DNA of 64,000 nucleotides from an uncultured Bacteroides sp. (GTDB lineage Bacteria > Bacteroidota > Bacteroidia > Bacteroidales > Bacteroidaceae). The position numbers were made by a program, and so were the translations under genes. How positions within the stretch are numbered: position 1 is the first letter of the stretch; each line of letters begins with the position of its first letter. The notes under the pieces are model-generated. The model searched no databases and had not been told where the DNA came from. It saw only the letters and a program-made list of their open reading frames with translations. The stretch covers positions 186,001 through 250,000 of the forward strand of contig URYL01000002.1 of the NCBI GenBank assembly GCA_900552075.1, written 5' to 3'. Below, in pieces: positions 43,401 through 52,021 of this stretch.

Positions 43401-45914
43401 TTACGATACCCTTTCCGCATCCTTCAATATTTTACACTCAAGGATTTTTTGTGTTTCTTCCACTACAAGGCTTGCAGCCCGTGCGGCTTCGGGTGAATAG
43501 GTGTGTGTGCCCCTCTGTTGCTCCAGCCATTGAAGGGAAGGAACTGCCTGCCGGGCCTCAATCATGAGGAAGGTAGGCAACATCTTATGGGCCACGGCGC
43601 ATAAGGTTTCCATGTCTTCCGCTTGCAGGGCAATCTGTATCTTTTCCAGGTTCTTGCAGGTTTCCTGTGCGAATGTCCGGAGGATTTCTCTGGCTGCTTC
43701 AGGGTCATCCTCCGAAAAGGCAGTCAATGGCGAAAAGTTGTACATTCCTTCCGTTGCCTGTTTTTCCTGAGGGATTTCTTGGCAGACTGTGTCCGGATTC
43801 GTTTCTTCCCCGAACAACACAGCCTTCAATACCGTTTTCAGATCCGACTGGTTGAAAGGCTTTTGCAGCATGCCGGCAAATCCTTTCTGACGGAAATCGC
43901 TTTCGTCCATATCTCCGCGGGCTGTAATGGCAATGACCGGGATGGACTGGGCTTGCGGCAGCGACAGGCTGCGGAGATGTTTGAGAAGTTCAAATCCGTT
44001 CATCGCCGGCATCTGGATGTCAGTGAACAGCAGGTGGAAGGTGTGTGCCTGTAGCTGGGCCACAAGCTCTTCCGGATGTTCACAGCAGACGGTTTCCACT
44101 TTTAGTCCTTTCACTTCCTCCGCGACGTTGTGGAGCATGGCCTCCGTGAGATGCATCTGTATCCGGTCGTCATCAATGATGAGCACCCGCAACAAGGTTT
44201 CCGGTAGAGTGAGCGGGACTTCTGTCGTTTCTTGAACGGTCTTGGAGGCGATGGAAGGCAAGGGCATGGATACTTGGAAGGTACTGCCTTTGCCCGGAGT
44301 ACTTTCAATCTCGATTTTTCCCAGCAGCAGTTCCACCAGCTTGTGCGTGATGGAAAGCCCCAGTCCGAAGCCTTCCTGTCCTTGGGCGCTGCGCAGACGG
44401 GTGAATTCCTTGAAAATCCGTTCCTGTTCTTTGGCGGTCATGCCGCAACCCGTATCCGAAACACGGAACACAAACTGGTTGCCATGGTATTCTGTTTCCA
44501 GCGTGATTTCTCCGGTTGCCGTAAACTTCAGGGCGTTCGACAGCAGGTTCTCCACAATCTGTCGGATGCGGAAAGGGTCCCCTTCCAGGGTAAGTGACTC
44601 CGGAAGCTTGTCGTCGAAAGTCAATTGGAGTTGTTTTTTTTCGGCGAGGGGCAGAAAGCTGTGGTAGATGTCGGTCAGCAGTTCGTGGGGACTGAAGGCC
44701 ACTGGGTGCAGGTCCATTTTTCCGGCTTCCAGCCGATGGTAGTCGAGTAGGGAGGTGACAAGGGCCAACAGGTGCTGGGCCGAGCTTTTCATGTTCGACA
44801 GGTAGAACTGCTGTCTCCGGTCGTGAACCAGCCGGATGAGAAGATCGATGTAGCCGATGATGGAGCCGGCCGGAGCCTTGATATCGTGTGTGATGGTCAG
44901 CATCAGTTTCTCGCGGGCCACCAGCAAGTTCTCGGCATACAGTTTGGCCTTCTCCAGTTCTCTCCGGTAATGGTTGTTGCGGGTGATATCTCGTGCGATG
45001 ACGATGGAGAATATCAATACCAGGACAAAGGCGGCGATGGCAATCTTGGCCATGGTTTCAGCTGCATTCTTCCGAATTTCTTCCTCCTGTGCCAGTTTGA
45101 CTCGGGCCGCTTCCTGTTCATCCTGCTCGATGTTCTCCAGCAATTGGTTGACACGCTGGCTGAGGCCGCTTCCAATGACGCGGAGGCTGTTGATTTGTGC
45201 GTTCAGCATTTCAGTTTCTCTCTGCCGGGTCTGGAACACCTTGTGCTGGATGCCCGTAATCATGCTGCTGATGGTGTCGATGGGGTTATATACCTCATCG
45301 AGTGTGTCGGTATATTCTTCCTGTATCACGTTGCTCACTTGGGTAGAGTCCTCCTTTCCCGGGGCGAATACGTCGGCCAGGCGTTTGAAGAATCCTTTCT
45401 TTTTATGATGGATGGTGTAGGAATTGTGGTGTGTGATGACTTTTCTCCGTATGTGAGGTGTGCTGAGCAAGGAATCCTGCTGGGCAATTAGGCTGTCCAG
45501 CTGTTCCTGATAAATTTGGTCGGTCGGCGTGTTCCGCATGGCCTCCAGTACGGCATACATGTTCCATTGTTTGTGGCGCAGCAGACTCCTCACCGTATCC
45601 AGACGGGCCTGCTGCAAGGTGTCGGTCAGGATGATTTCCAAGGTATCGATGGATGCATTCACTTCTTTCATGGCCTCCAGATAATGGTAGTATTCATTCA
45701 GTTTGCCGGTACGCAGGGTCTGTCCGATGATTTCCGCATCATACAGCTGGCTGATGATGCGGTGAGTGATGTGGCGGCGATGGTCCAGCTGTTCGTTCAG
45801 GTTGGAGGGAGTGGTGAGCAGGTTCATCTGCTGGATGGTGTAGGTGAAGGCTCCCATCAGCAGCCCGACCAGCACGATGTAGCCGAGTACGATTTTGGAA
45901 GAAGTGGAAAACAT
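43401..45914 (-). CDS. Hybrid histidine kinase with receiver and Hpt domains
   Basis: An 837-residue sensor with TM1 (about 7-27), a mostly helical periplasmic region, TM2 (about 290-308), a HisKA domain with phospho-His343 (TITHDIKAP), an ATPase domain (NLLSNALKF, SDTGCGM, GFGLGLSI), a receiver domain (Asp632, TDIQMPAMNG) and a C-terminal Hpt domain with His776 (AHKMLP). It therefore carries a complete His-Asp-His phosphorelay, with the adjacent NtrC-type regulator as the likely final Asp acceptor. It starts three bases after the MATE gene. The signal is unknown. Confidence 0.93.
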   Translation of the reverse strand: MFSTSSKIVLGYIVLVGLLMGAFTYTIQQMNLLTTPSNLNEQLDHRRHITHRIISQLYDAEIIGQTLRTGKLNEYYHYLEAMKEVNASIDTLEIILTDTLQQARLDTVRSLLRHKQWNMYAVLEAMRNTPTDQIYQEQLDSLIAQQDSLLSTPHIRRKVITHHNSYTIHHKKKGFFKRLADVFAPGKEDSTQVSNVIQEEYTDTLDEVYNPIDTISSMITGIQHKVFQTRQRETEMLNAQINSLRVIGSGLSQRVNQLLENIEQDEQEAARVKLAQEEEIRKNAAETMAKIAIAAFVLVLIFSIVIARDITRNNHYRRELEKAKLYAENLLVAREKLMLTITHDIKAPAGSIIGYIDLLIRLVHDRRQQFYLSNMKSSAQHLLALVTSLLDYHRLEAGKMDLHPVAFSPHELLTDIYHSFLPLAEKKQLQLTFDDKLPESLTLEGDPFRIRQIVENLLSNALKFTATGEITLETEYHGNQFVFRVSDTGCGMTAKEQERIFKEFTRLRSAQGQEGFGLGLSITHKLVELLLGKIEIESTPGKGSTFQVSMPLPSIASKTVQETTEVPLTLPETLLRVLIIDDDRIQMHLTEAMLHNVAEEVKGLKVETVCCEHPEELVAQLQAHTFHLLFTDIQMPAMNGFELLKHLRSLSLPQAQSIPVIAITARGDMDESDFRQKGFAGMLQKPFNQSDLKTVLKAVLFGEETNPDTVCQEIPQEKQATEGMYNFSPLTAFSEDDPEAAREILRTFAQETCKNLEKIQIALQAEDMETLCAVAHKMLPTFLMIEARQAVPSLQWLEQQRGTHTYSPEAARAASLVVEETQKILECKILKDAERVS

Positions 45915-45917
45915 GGT

Positions 45918-47243
45918 TTAACAGGGTTGTTTGGTTTTATATCTGAAACGCAGGTAATACATGATTCCGGCGCTGGTGAGTCCGAAAGGAAAGGCAGCCC
46001 AGATTCCCGTCACACCCCACTGGCAGACAAATCCGAAGAAATAGCCGGCCGGCAGCGAAATCAGGAAGTAGGCGATGAACGAGAACAGCATCATGGGACG
46101 TACGTCGGCAATCCCCCTCAGGGCATTGGCAAAGTTGATTTGCAGGCCGTCGCCAAACTGGTAGAGCAGGAAGGGGATGATGACCTGGGCCACCATGAGA
46201 CTCACGGCCGCATCGTCTGTAAACCAGCCTCCGATGTGGTGGCGGAGGAGGAAGATGGGAATGCCGGTCAGCACAATCATCGCCAGAATGATATGGAAAC
46301 CCGCACGGGCCGTGCGGCGTACATTCTCCAGGTCTTTCTGTCCGAAAAAGTAGCTGATGCGTACGGATACGGCGGCTCCCATGCCGTAGTACATCATGAA
46401 GCACACCTGCGATACCGCCATCATAATCTGATAGGATGCCAGTGCCGTACTGCCCAGCCAGCCCACCATGATGGCGCTGAGGCTGAACGAAGCGGTTTCC
46501 ATGCCCATCTGTCCGGCAATGGGCCATCCCAGCTTGTTCAGTTGTCCGAAATCGGTTTTGTTGATATGCCCTTGCGTGAATCCTTTTTTGAATACTTCGT
46601 AGCGGGAAGTGCCGAAGAAAAGAATCAGGTAGGCCACCACCATCAGGATACGTGAGGTCAGGGTCGCGATACCGGCCCCCCACAGTCCCAGTTCCGGAAA
46701 GCCCGCCTTCCCGTAAATCAGCAGGTAGTTTCCCACGATGTTCAGCACGTTGCCGCCCAGCAGAATCCACATGGAAATGCGCGTGTCGGTGATGCCGTCG
46801 GTAAACTGTTTGAAACCGTTGAACCACAGTACGAAAGGCAGGGAGGAAAGGAGCACCAGATAATAGGGACGCATCACCGGAATCAGTTCTTCCGGCTGGC
46901 CGAGACGTTCCAGGTTCCAATAGAGCAGTCCCATGACCAGGCAGACGATGACCGCCAGCAGGGTGTTGGCCGCCAGACTGTTCTTCAGCGCCCTTCCGGC
47001 TGCTTCATGGTGGTGCTGCCCGAAAAGGCTTCCCACGATGGGTGTCAGCCCGTAACTGAATCCCGTGCTGAAAATGATGGCCAGGTTGAACATGTTGTTC
47101 ACGAAACTGGCTGCGGCCAGCTCCTGCGTACTGTGGTGGCCAATCATCAAGGTATCGGCAAAACCCAGTACGATGACTCCGATTTGTCCGATGACGATGG
47201 GAATGCCCAGCCAGAGAAGCGCCCGGTAGTTGGATTTTTTCAT
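45918..47243 (-). CDS. MATE family efflux transporter
   Basis: A 441-residue membrane protein with about twelve hydrophobic helices in two similar halves. Recognisable segments are LWLGIPIVIGQIG, GFADTLMIG, and the second-half GWPIAGQMGMETASF. MATE pumps export drugs or metabolites using a sodium or proton gradient. The start at 47243 (MKKSNYRALLW) overlaps the end of the M16 peptidase gene by four bases (ATGA), so translation is coupled. The downstream histidine kinase might respond to the same compounds; this is inference from position only. Confidence 0.93.
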   Translation of the reverse strand: MKKSNYRALLWLGIPIVIGQIGVIVLGFADTLMIGHHSTQELAAASFVNNMFNLAIIFSTGFSYGLTPIVGSLFGQHHHEAAGRALKNSLAANTLLAVIVCLVMGLLYWNLERLGQPEELIPVMRPYYLVLLSSLPFVLWFNGFKQFTDGITDTRISMWILLGGNVLNIVGNYLLIYGKAGFPELGLWGAGIATLTSRILMVVAYLILFFGTSRYEVFKKGFTQGHINKTDFGQLNKLGWPIAGQMGMETASFSLSAIMVGWLGSTALASYQIMMAVSQVCFMMYYGMGAAVSVRISYFFGQKDLENVRRTARAGFHIILAMIVLTGIPIFLLRHHIGGWFTDDAAVSLMVAQVIIPFLLYQFGDGLQINFANALRGIADVRPMMLFSFIAYFLISLPAGYFFGFVCQWGVTGIWAAFPFGLTSAGIMYYLRFRYKTKQPC

Positions 47244-48478
47244 GGAATTGCCTTGTAATAAAGAATGCTGCAGTTTTCGGCTACAAAACATTTGGCAGAA
47301 ACCGCCTGAATCTGTGGGGCGGTTATCGCGCGGTATTTGTTCACTTCGTCGTTGATGTCTTCGGCCTTTCCTGTCAGTTCGAAGAAAGCCAGGTTGGTGG
47401 CCACGTTCAAATAGTTGATGTTGTTGAAAATCTGCTCACTCTCGTAGCGGTTTTTCACCTTTTCCAGTTCTTGTTCGCTGACGGGCACGGTCTTCATCTT
47501 TTCCAGTTCCTTCCAGATGGCTTCTTCGGCCTGTTTCAGCGAAATTCCTGCGGCAGGTTTTCCGGTGATGTGGAGCAATCCCTCGTCCAGACTACCCGAG
47601 ATATAGGCATCGATGGAAGTGAACAGTTTCTGTTCCTGTACCAGCGACTGTACGAAACGGGAAGAACGTCCGTTCGAGAGGATATCCGTAATCATGTCGT
47701 ACACATAATAATTCGGGTGCATGCGGTTGGACATGTGGAAAGCCATGTAAAGGGCATCCACGGGGACTTTCCGTTCCACCGTCTTGCGGCGGATGGCCGT
47801 TTGCGGCTGCTCTTTCGGAAGCTGGCGGGGAGGAATTTTCCGGGCCGGAATCGGACCGAACCATTTCTGTGCCAGTCGGATGGTTTCCTCGAAAGTGATG
47901 TGTCCTGTGACGGCCAAGATGGCATTGTTGGGCGCATAGAAACGGTAGAAGAAGTCTTTCACCTCTTCCAGTGTGGCATGGGCAATGTGGGCAATCTCCT
48001 TGCCGATGGTCGGCCAGCGGTAAGGATGCGATTCGTAGGCCAGTTCCCTCAGCAGATGCGAAGCGTCGCCGTACGGCTGATTCAAGTTGCGCTGTTTGAA
48101 CTCTTCAATGACCACCTGCCGTTGCACCTCCAGACTTTTCGGGCTGAAGTCCAGACTGAGCATGCGGTCGCTTTCCAGCCAGAACCCCGTTTCCACGTTT
48201 TGGAACGGCAGGGTGATGTAATAATTCGTCATGTCGTTGTTGGTCCAGGCATTGTTTTCCCCTCCGGCATTCTGTACCGGCGTGTCATAATCAGGGATAT
48301 GAAGGGAGCCTCCGAACATCAGATGCTCGAACAGATGGGCAAAGCCCGTGTGCGACGGGTCTTCATCGCGGGCTCCCACGTCGTACAGCAGGTTGAGGGC
48401 GACCATTTGGGTAGAGTCGTCCTCATTGTGTACAATCCGCAGCCCGTTGTCCAGTGTATAACGGTTTACTTGAATCAT
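47240..48478 (-). CDS. M16 family zinc peptidase
   Basis: A 412-residue protein with the inverted zinc motif H-x-x-E-H as HLFEHLMFGGS and a second acidic ligand region around residues 120-135. A second, inactive M16-type domain makes up the C-terminal half. M16 peptidases degrade or process small proteins and peptides; many Bacteroidetes copies pair with a partner M16 protein, which is not seen here. No signal peptide is evident, so it may act in the cytoplasm. It starts 12 bases after the cyclophilin gene. Confidence 0.92.
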   Translation of the reverse strand: MIQVNRYTLDNGLRIVHNEDDSTQMVALNLLYDVGARDEDPSHTGFAHLFEHLMFGGSLHIPDYDTPVQNAGGENNAWTNNDMTNYYITLPFQNVETGFWLESDRMLSLDFSPKSLEVQRQVVIEEFKQRNLNQPYGDASHLLRELAYESHPYRWPTIGKEIAHIAHATLEEVKDFFYRFYAPNNAILAVTGHITFEETIRLAQKWFGPIPARKIPPRQLPKEQPQTAIRRKTVERKVPVDALYMAFHMSNRMHPNYYVYDMITDILSNGRSSRFVQSLVQEQKLFTSIDAYISGSLDEGLLHITGKPAAGISLKQAEEAIWKELEKMKTVPVSEQELEKVKNRYESEQIFNNINYLNVATNLAFFELTGKAEDINDEVNKYRAITAPQIQAVSAKCFVAENCSILYYKAIP

Positions 48479-48490
48479 GTGGGTGTCAGG

Positions 48491-49330
48491 TTATTCAATC
48501 ACGGTTGCTTTCAGGATACGGACATCAGTTTCCGGACGGTCGGCCCGGTTGGTCTTGACTGCCTGAATCTTGTCCACTACGTCCATTCCGTCGGTCACTT
48601 CCCCAAATACGGTGTAAGCTCCGTCCAGGTGAGGTGCTCCTCCCACGGTGGTGTAGGCCGTAATCTGTTCACGGCTGAACTTCAAGGCCGGTTCCTTGGC
48701 CACGATAGCCCGTGCCTGCGTTTCCAGACTGTCCTGCAGTTCCAGCAGACCGTCGTTGTCGCCGGCTTTCCGCATCTTGTAGATTTCCTTCATGTGCTTG
48801 CGGGCCAGTTCGTTGAACACGTTTTCCAGGCGGGCGTCGTTCAGCTGGTTTTCCATGCTGATCATTTGTGCTTCCGAGAATTTCCGTCCGGTCACGATGT
48901 AGAACTGGCAGCCGGAAGATTCCTTCTTCGGGTTCACGTCGTCTCCCAGACGGGCTGCGGCCAGTGCCCCTTTCTTGTGGAAGAATTTCGGATTGAATTC
49001 TGCCGGAAGCGTATAACCCACATCACCGTTGCCCAATGTTGTGGTGTCGGTGGCCGTCTTGCTCTGCGGGTCACCTGCCTGAATCATGAAGTTCTTGATG
49101 ACACGGTGAAAAAGCGTGCTGTCGTAAGTGCCTTCCTTGACCAGTTTGATGAAGTTGTCGCGGTGCTTGGGCGTTTCGTTATACAGTTTGACCGTGATGT
49201 TGCCCATGGTCGTTTCCAGACGTACAAGTGTTTCGTTTCCAGTTTCCATATCGGTTGTCTTTTTTTGATTGCCCGTGCATGCCATCAGGCAGCAGGCCAT
49301 CAGTGTGAATAAAATAGCAAATCTTTTCAT
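48491..49330 (-). CDS. Cyclophilin-type peptidyl-prolyl isomerase lipoprotein
   Basis: A 279-residue lipoprotein precursor (MKRFAILFTLMACCLMAC, lipobox LMAC) with a split cyclophilin domain: GNITVKLYNETPKHRDNF and LFHRVIKNFMIQAGD near the start, and GGAPHLDGAYTVFGEV near the end. Between them lies an insertion of roughly 80-100 charged residues (about 125-210) not found in small cyclophilins. It would catalyse proline isomerisation in periplasmic or outer membrane proteins. It appears to lead the minus-strand run through M16, MATE and the two-component genes. Confidence 0.92.
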   Translation of the reverse strand: MKRFAILFTLMACCLMACTGNQKKTTDMETGNETLVRLETTMGNITVKLYNETPKHRDNFIKLVKEGTYDSTLFHRVIKNFMIQAGDPQSKTATDTTTLGNGDVGYTLPAEFNPKFFHKKGALAAARLGDDVNPKKESSGCQFYIVTGRKFSEAQMISMENQLNDARLENVFNELARKHMKEIYKMRKAGDNDGLLELQDSLETQARAIVAKEPALKFSREQITAYTTVGGAPHLDGAYTVFGEVTDGMDVVDKIQAVKTNRADRPETDVRILKATVIE

Positions 49331-49400
49331 GTCAAAAAAAGGATGGTTTTGCAAAGGTACAAAAAAACTCTTTATCTGCTGCTTTCCGGCTTTGTCCTCC

Positions 49401-50039
49401 TTACTTTTCTGCAGGAGAAACGGTCACATACACCCGATGTGTGCGCTGTCCTTTGGCTTGTATGCCCGTGTCGGGCGTACGGCTCCAGGTCTGCAGTTCG
49501 CGGGCCGCGGTCGTATGGCTCAGTCCGGTCAGTTCCATGTAGTCGGCCACTGTAAGATAGGGATGTTTTAGCAGAAAATTCTGGGCTATTTTCAGTCGCT
49601 TTTCACTGCTGTGTCGGGAGGTTTTTAGTTTCGAAGTCCCGTTTTCTCTTTCCAGCGTACAGAGCCGGCTGGTTTCTCGTATCAGTTCCTTGTCGGCACG
49701 GAAATTGATGTTCCGGATGCAGATGCTGCGAGCATTGCGCCGGGTGTCCCCTTCGGGGAGTTCGGCTTCTTTGCCTTTGGCCAGTCCCAGTGAAGGAGTG
49801 AAGGTCCCGATTTGGTCGAGTTTGACGGAGTATCCTCGTGCCATCTCACGGGTTATGGCTTCGTGTAAGGCCATAAGGACCCCTTTCACTTCCCCTGCGC
49901 TGTAACTGCTTTGTTTGGCAATGTCATTCACCAAGTCTTCGGTGCTGCATTGGCCCTTGATAATCATTCTCGGATAGAGGAGGGTTTCATCCTCGTTGTG
50001 CAGGTCTTTCATCTCCTGCATGGTGTAAGTTGCCGCCAT
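49401..50039 (-). CDS. HU-related DNA-binding protein with C-terminal helical domain
   Basis: A 212-residue protein with an N-terminal HU/IHF-like domain (about 1-125; YPRMIIKGQCSTEDLVNDIAKQ, EVKGVLMALHEAI, LDQIGTF) of the Bacteroidetes HU-related type, plus a C-terminal helical region (about 143-212; LTVADYMELTGLSHTTAAREL) that resembles a winged helix. It may act as a nucleoid or local architectural factor. The ATG at 50039 (MAATYTMQEM) is used; the frame stays open upstream through a palindromic repeat element at 50093-50184, giving a spurious longer frame. Its own leader thus contains that element. Confidence 0.82.
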   Translation of the reverse strand: MAATYTMQEMKDLHNEDETLLYPRMIIKGQCSTEDLVNDIAKQSSYSAGEVKGVLMALHEAITREMARGYSVKLDQIGTFTPSLGLAKGKEAELPEGDTRRNARSICIRNINFRADKELIRETSRLCTLERENGTSKLKTSRHSSEKRLKIAQNFLLKHPYLTVADYMELTGLSHTTAARELQTWSRTPDTGIQAKGQRTHRVYVTVSPAEK

Positions 50040-50090
50040 CGTAAGTAATAAATTTAAAGGTTTAAACGAATTCTTTCTTTTCCTTCGGTC

Positions 50091-50186
50091 AATTCTCTGT
50101 TTCATTGTGTGGAATTTGTATTTCACAGTGTGAAATATATATCCCACACTGTGGTTTTTGTATCCCACAGTGTGAAACAGAGAATT
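50091..50186 (-). repeat. 92-bp palindromic repeat element, copy B
   Basis: The core is 50093-50184, bounded by TTCTCTGT and ACAGAGAA, extended to 10 bp at 50091-50100 and 50177-50186. Palindromes begin at 50103, 50124, 50145 and 50166, exactly 21 bp apart. The minus strand aligns with copy A at 13671-13762. The arm formed by 50145-50154 and 50165-50174 has the same 10-base loop as copy A, but its central base pair is reversed. It lies 54 bases upstream of the HU-like gene, in the same orientation to that gene as copy A has to tsaB. Confidence 0.85.
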
Positions 50187-50248
50187 CTCCTCGGTGAAGA
50201 TAGTTATATTTAAAGGGAAAAGCAAGAATGGGGCGGGGAATTTTGCGT

Positions 50249-51844
50249 TTACAGGTTCATCACTTCCTGCTCAAAGTTTTCCTTGTCTCCCTTAGCCCGG
50301 TTACGTATTTTGCTCCGGTAATTGTAGACCGTAGCCAGAGAGTATCCTAGGAAATGGGCAATCCGGTTGGCATCGGTTACTCCCAGCCGGATAAGGGCAA
50401 AGATACGGAGTTCGGTGTTCAGTATTTCGCCTGGTTTGGGCTCAATCCGTCCTTCTTCGGTGAGTAAATTGTTGAAGTCGCGGATGAAGTGGGGAAACAG
50501 TTCCAGAAACGATTTATCAAATTCGTTGTAGAAATTCTTGCGCTCTTCGCGCAGGAACTGTTCCGAACGGATGGCCTTGAACAATTCTTCGATGCGGGAT
50601 GCCATGGCCAGTTTTTCGAGAGAACGCCGGTATTGCTCCAGTTTGTCCAGGTAGCTGACGCAACGGTCCAGGTAGCGTGCGATGTATACTTCTTTGATTT
50701 TTCCTGTTTGCTGCAGCTGTTTATTGACCGCGACCAGTTCTTTGTTGGTTTTCGACAAATCCCGTCGCATGAAGGCCAGTTTCTTCATACCATGATATAA
50801 ATAGAATGCCAATACAATCAGCACGATGGTCAATGAACTGATGCTGATCATCAGAATCCATCCCAATCGTTTTTCCTGGGCTTTCTTGTCTGAGTAGGCT
50901 TTGTCGATGATGGGATAGTATTCGGTGACTTCCAGAAAGCGCAGGCGGGCGTTGCAGTCCACCGCATCTTTCATGGAACAGCTGACGTAGGTATATGCCC
51001 TTTCCAGATTGCCTTGCAGATAGACCAGCCGGGCCAGTTTTTGCAGAGCGGCATATTCCCTTGTAGAAGAGGTCAAGTCAGTTAAGGCAGTCTGCGCCAG
51101 ATAGTAGATTTCCATGTCCATGTCTTTCTTTGCTTCATACGCCAGTGAAAGGGTGTAATACACGTATGCCTTATCTTGCATACTCAGCGAAGAGGTGAGT
51201 ACTTTGTTCAAGAGCGGAATGGCTTTGTCGGGGTGCCCTTCCAAAATTATCTTTTCTGCCAGAATAATCTGGCGGTTGTTGCTTTTGGGTAGAATTTCCA
51301 AAAGTGAATCGCGGTAGAGTCCTGTCTTTTCCAGGTATTTTTCTTTGACGGATTTGTCGACGGTGTTGTCGGCCATCCATCCGTAGCAGGCCCTGATGGT
51401 GAAATAGTAATATTTTTGGTTGAGGGAGTCCAACTGGTGTGGATTGAGGGACTGTAGTTCTTCCAAGGCCTCATTGTACATTCCCATGACTCCTGCTACT
51501 TCCGCCCGGTTGATGGTGATTTCAATATCCCTTTCAGGCCGTGGTTGCATGGAATTGTAATGCATTTTCCGCCGAAGATAATGACTGGCTGAGTCGGCCT
51601 GGTAGTGGAGGTACAGGTTGAACAGGGTGCCGCAGAGCTTGTATTGTTCATTGGGGTCTGTGGCATAATTCAGGTGTTGCTTCATCTGAAAAATGGTGGC
51701 TTCCCGTTCGTCCTGGTATCTTTCTTTTTCAGCGATGACTTTGTCAAGTTGTGTCAAGATCCGTTCGTTGGAGGTTTGCGCGCAAACAGTGGTTTGCAGG
51801 CCGCTCCCCAATACGAGAAGTAAAAGAAGAAATCGTATTCTCAT
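50249..51844 (-). CDS. susR: SusR-like regulator of starch utilisation
   Basis: A 531-residue protein with a signal peptide (ending near TVCAQ), a periplasmic TPR-like helical domain (about 25-325), one transmembrane helix (about 328-350), a coiled region, and a cytoplasmic C-terminal LuxR-like helix-turn-helix (RIFALIRLGVTDANRIAHFLGYS). This architecture is that of B. thetaiotaomicron SusR, a membrane-spanning sensor that activates the sus genes in response to maltose. It is divergent from susA with a 177-base gap, matching the known arrangement. The maltose ligand is inferred from the relative. Confidence 0.9.
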   Translation of the reverse strand: MRIRFLLLLLVLGSGLQTTVCAQTSNERILTQLDKVIAEKERYQDEREATIFQMKQHLNYATDPNEQYKLCGTLFNLYLHYQADSASHYLRRKMHYNSMQPRPERDIEITINRAEVAGVMGMYNEALEELQSLNPHQLDSLNQKYYYFTIRACYGWMADNTVDKSVKEKYLEKTGLYRDSLLEILPKSNNRQIILAEKIILEGHPDKAIPLLNKVLTSSLSMQDKAYVYYTLSLAYEAKKDMDMEIYYLAQTALTDLTSSTREYAALQKLARLVYLQGNLERAYTYVSCSMKDAVDCNARLRFLEVTEYYPIIDKAYSDKKAQEKRLGWILMISISSLTIVLIVLAFYLYHGMKKLAFMRRDLSKTNKELVAVNKQLQQTGKIKEVYIARYLDRCVSYLDKLEQYRRSLEKLAMASRIEELFKAIRSEQFLREERKNFYNEFDKSFLELFPHFIRDFNNLLTEEGRIEPKPGEILNTELRIFALIRLGVTDANRIAHFLGYSLATVYNYRSKIRNRAKGDKENFEQEVMNL

Positions 51845-51986
51845 AGCCTTAAGGTTGAATAGGACGTATTATCTTATTTATATTTTTATCACTAGATTTT
51901 TTGTTAGTGCTCAGAAAATCAAGTGGTTAATTTCTGTATGTATTTATATTTTGTTTCCAAAGATAAGAAATCTTTTTCCAGAAATC

Positions 51987-51994
51987 TATTTTTG
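51987..51994 (+). promoter_or_regulatory. Bacteroides -7 box for susA
   Basis: TATTTTTG, 27 bases before the susA ATG, matches TAnnTTTG. There is no TTTG at -33, as might be expected of a promoter needing the activator SusR. Confidence 0.5.
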
Positions 51995-52021
51995 CGATGA
52001 AAAACATTCAACCTCAATATC

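Noticed and set aside
50040..50225. N-terminal extension of the HU-like protein through the palindromic element
   Set aside because: The extension only encodes the element's seven-residue repeat and lacks any family similarity. The ATG at 50039 gives a normal HU-type N-terminus.
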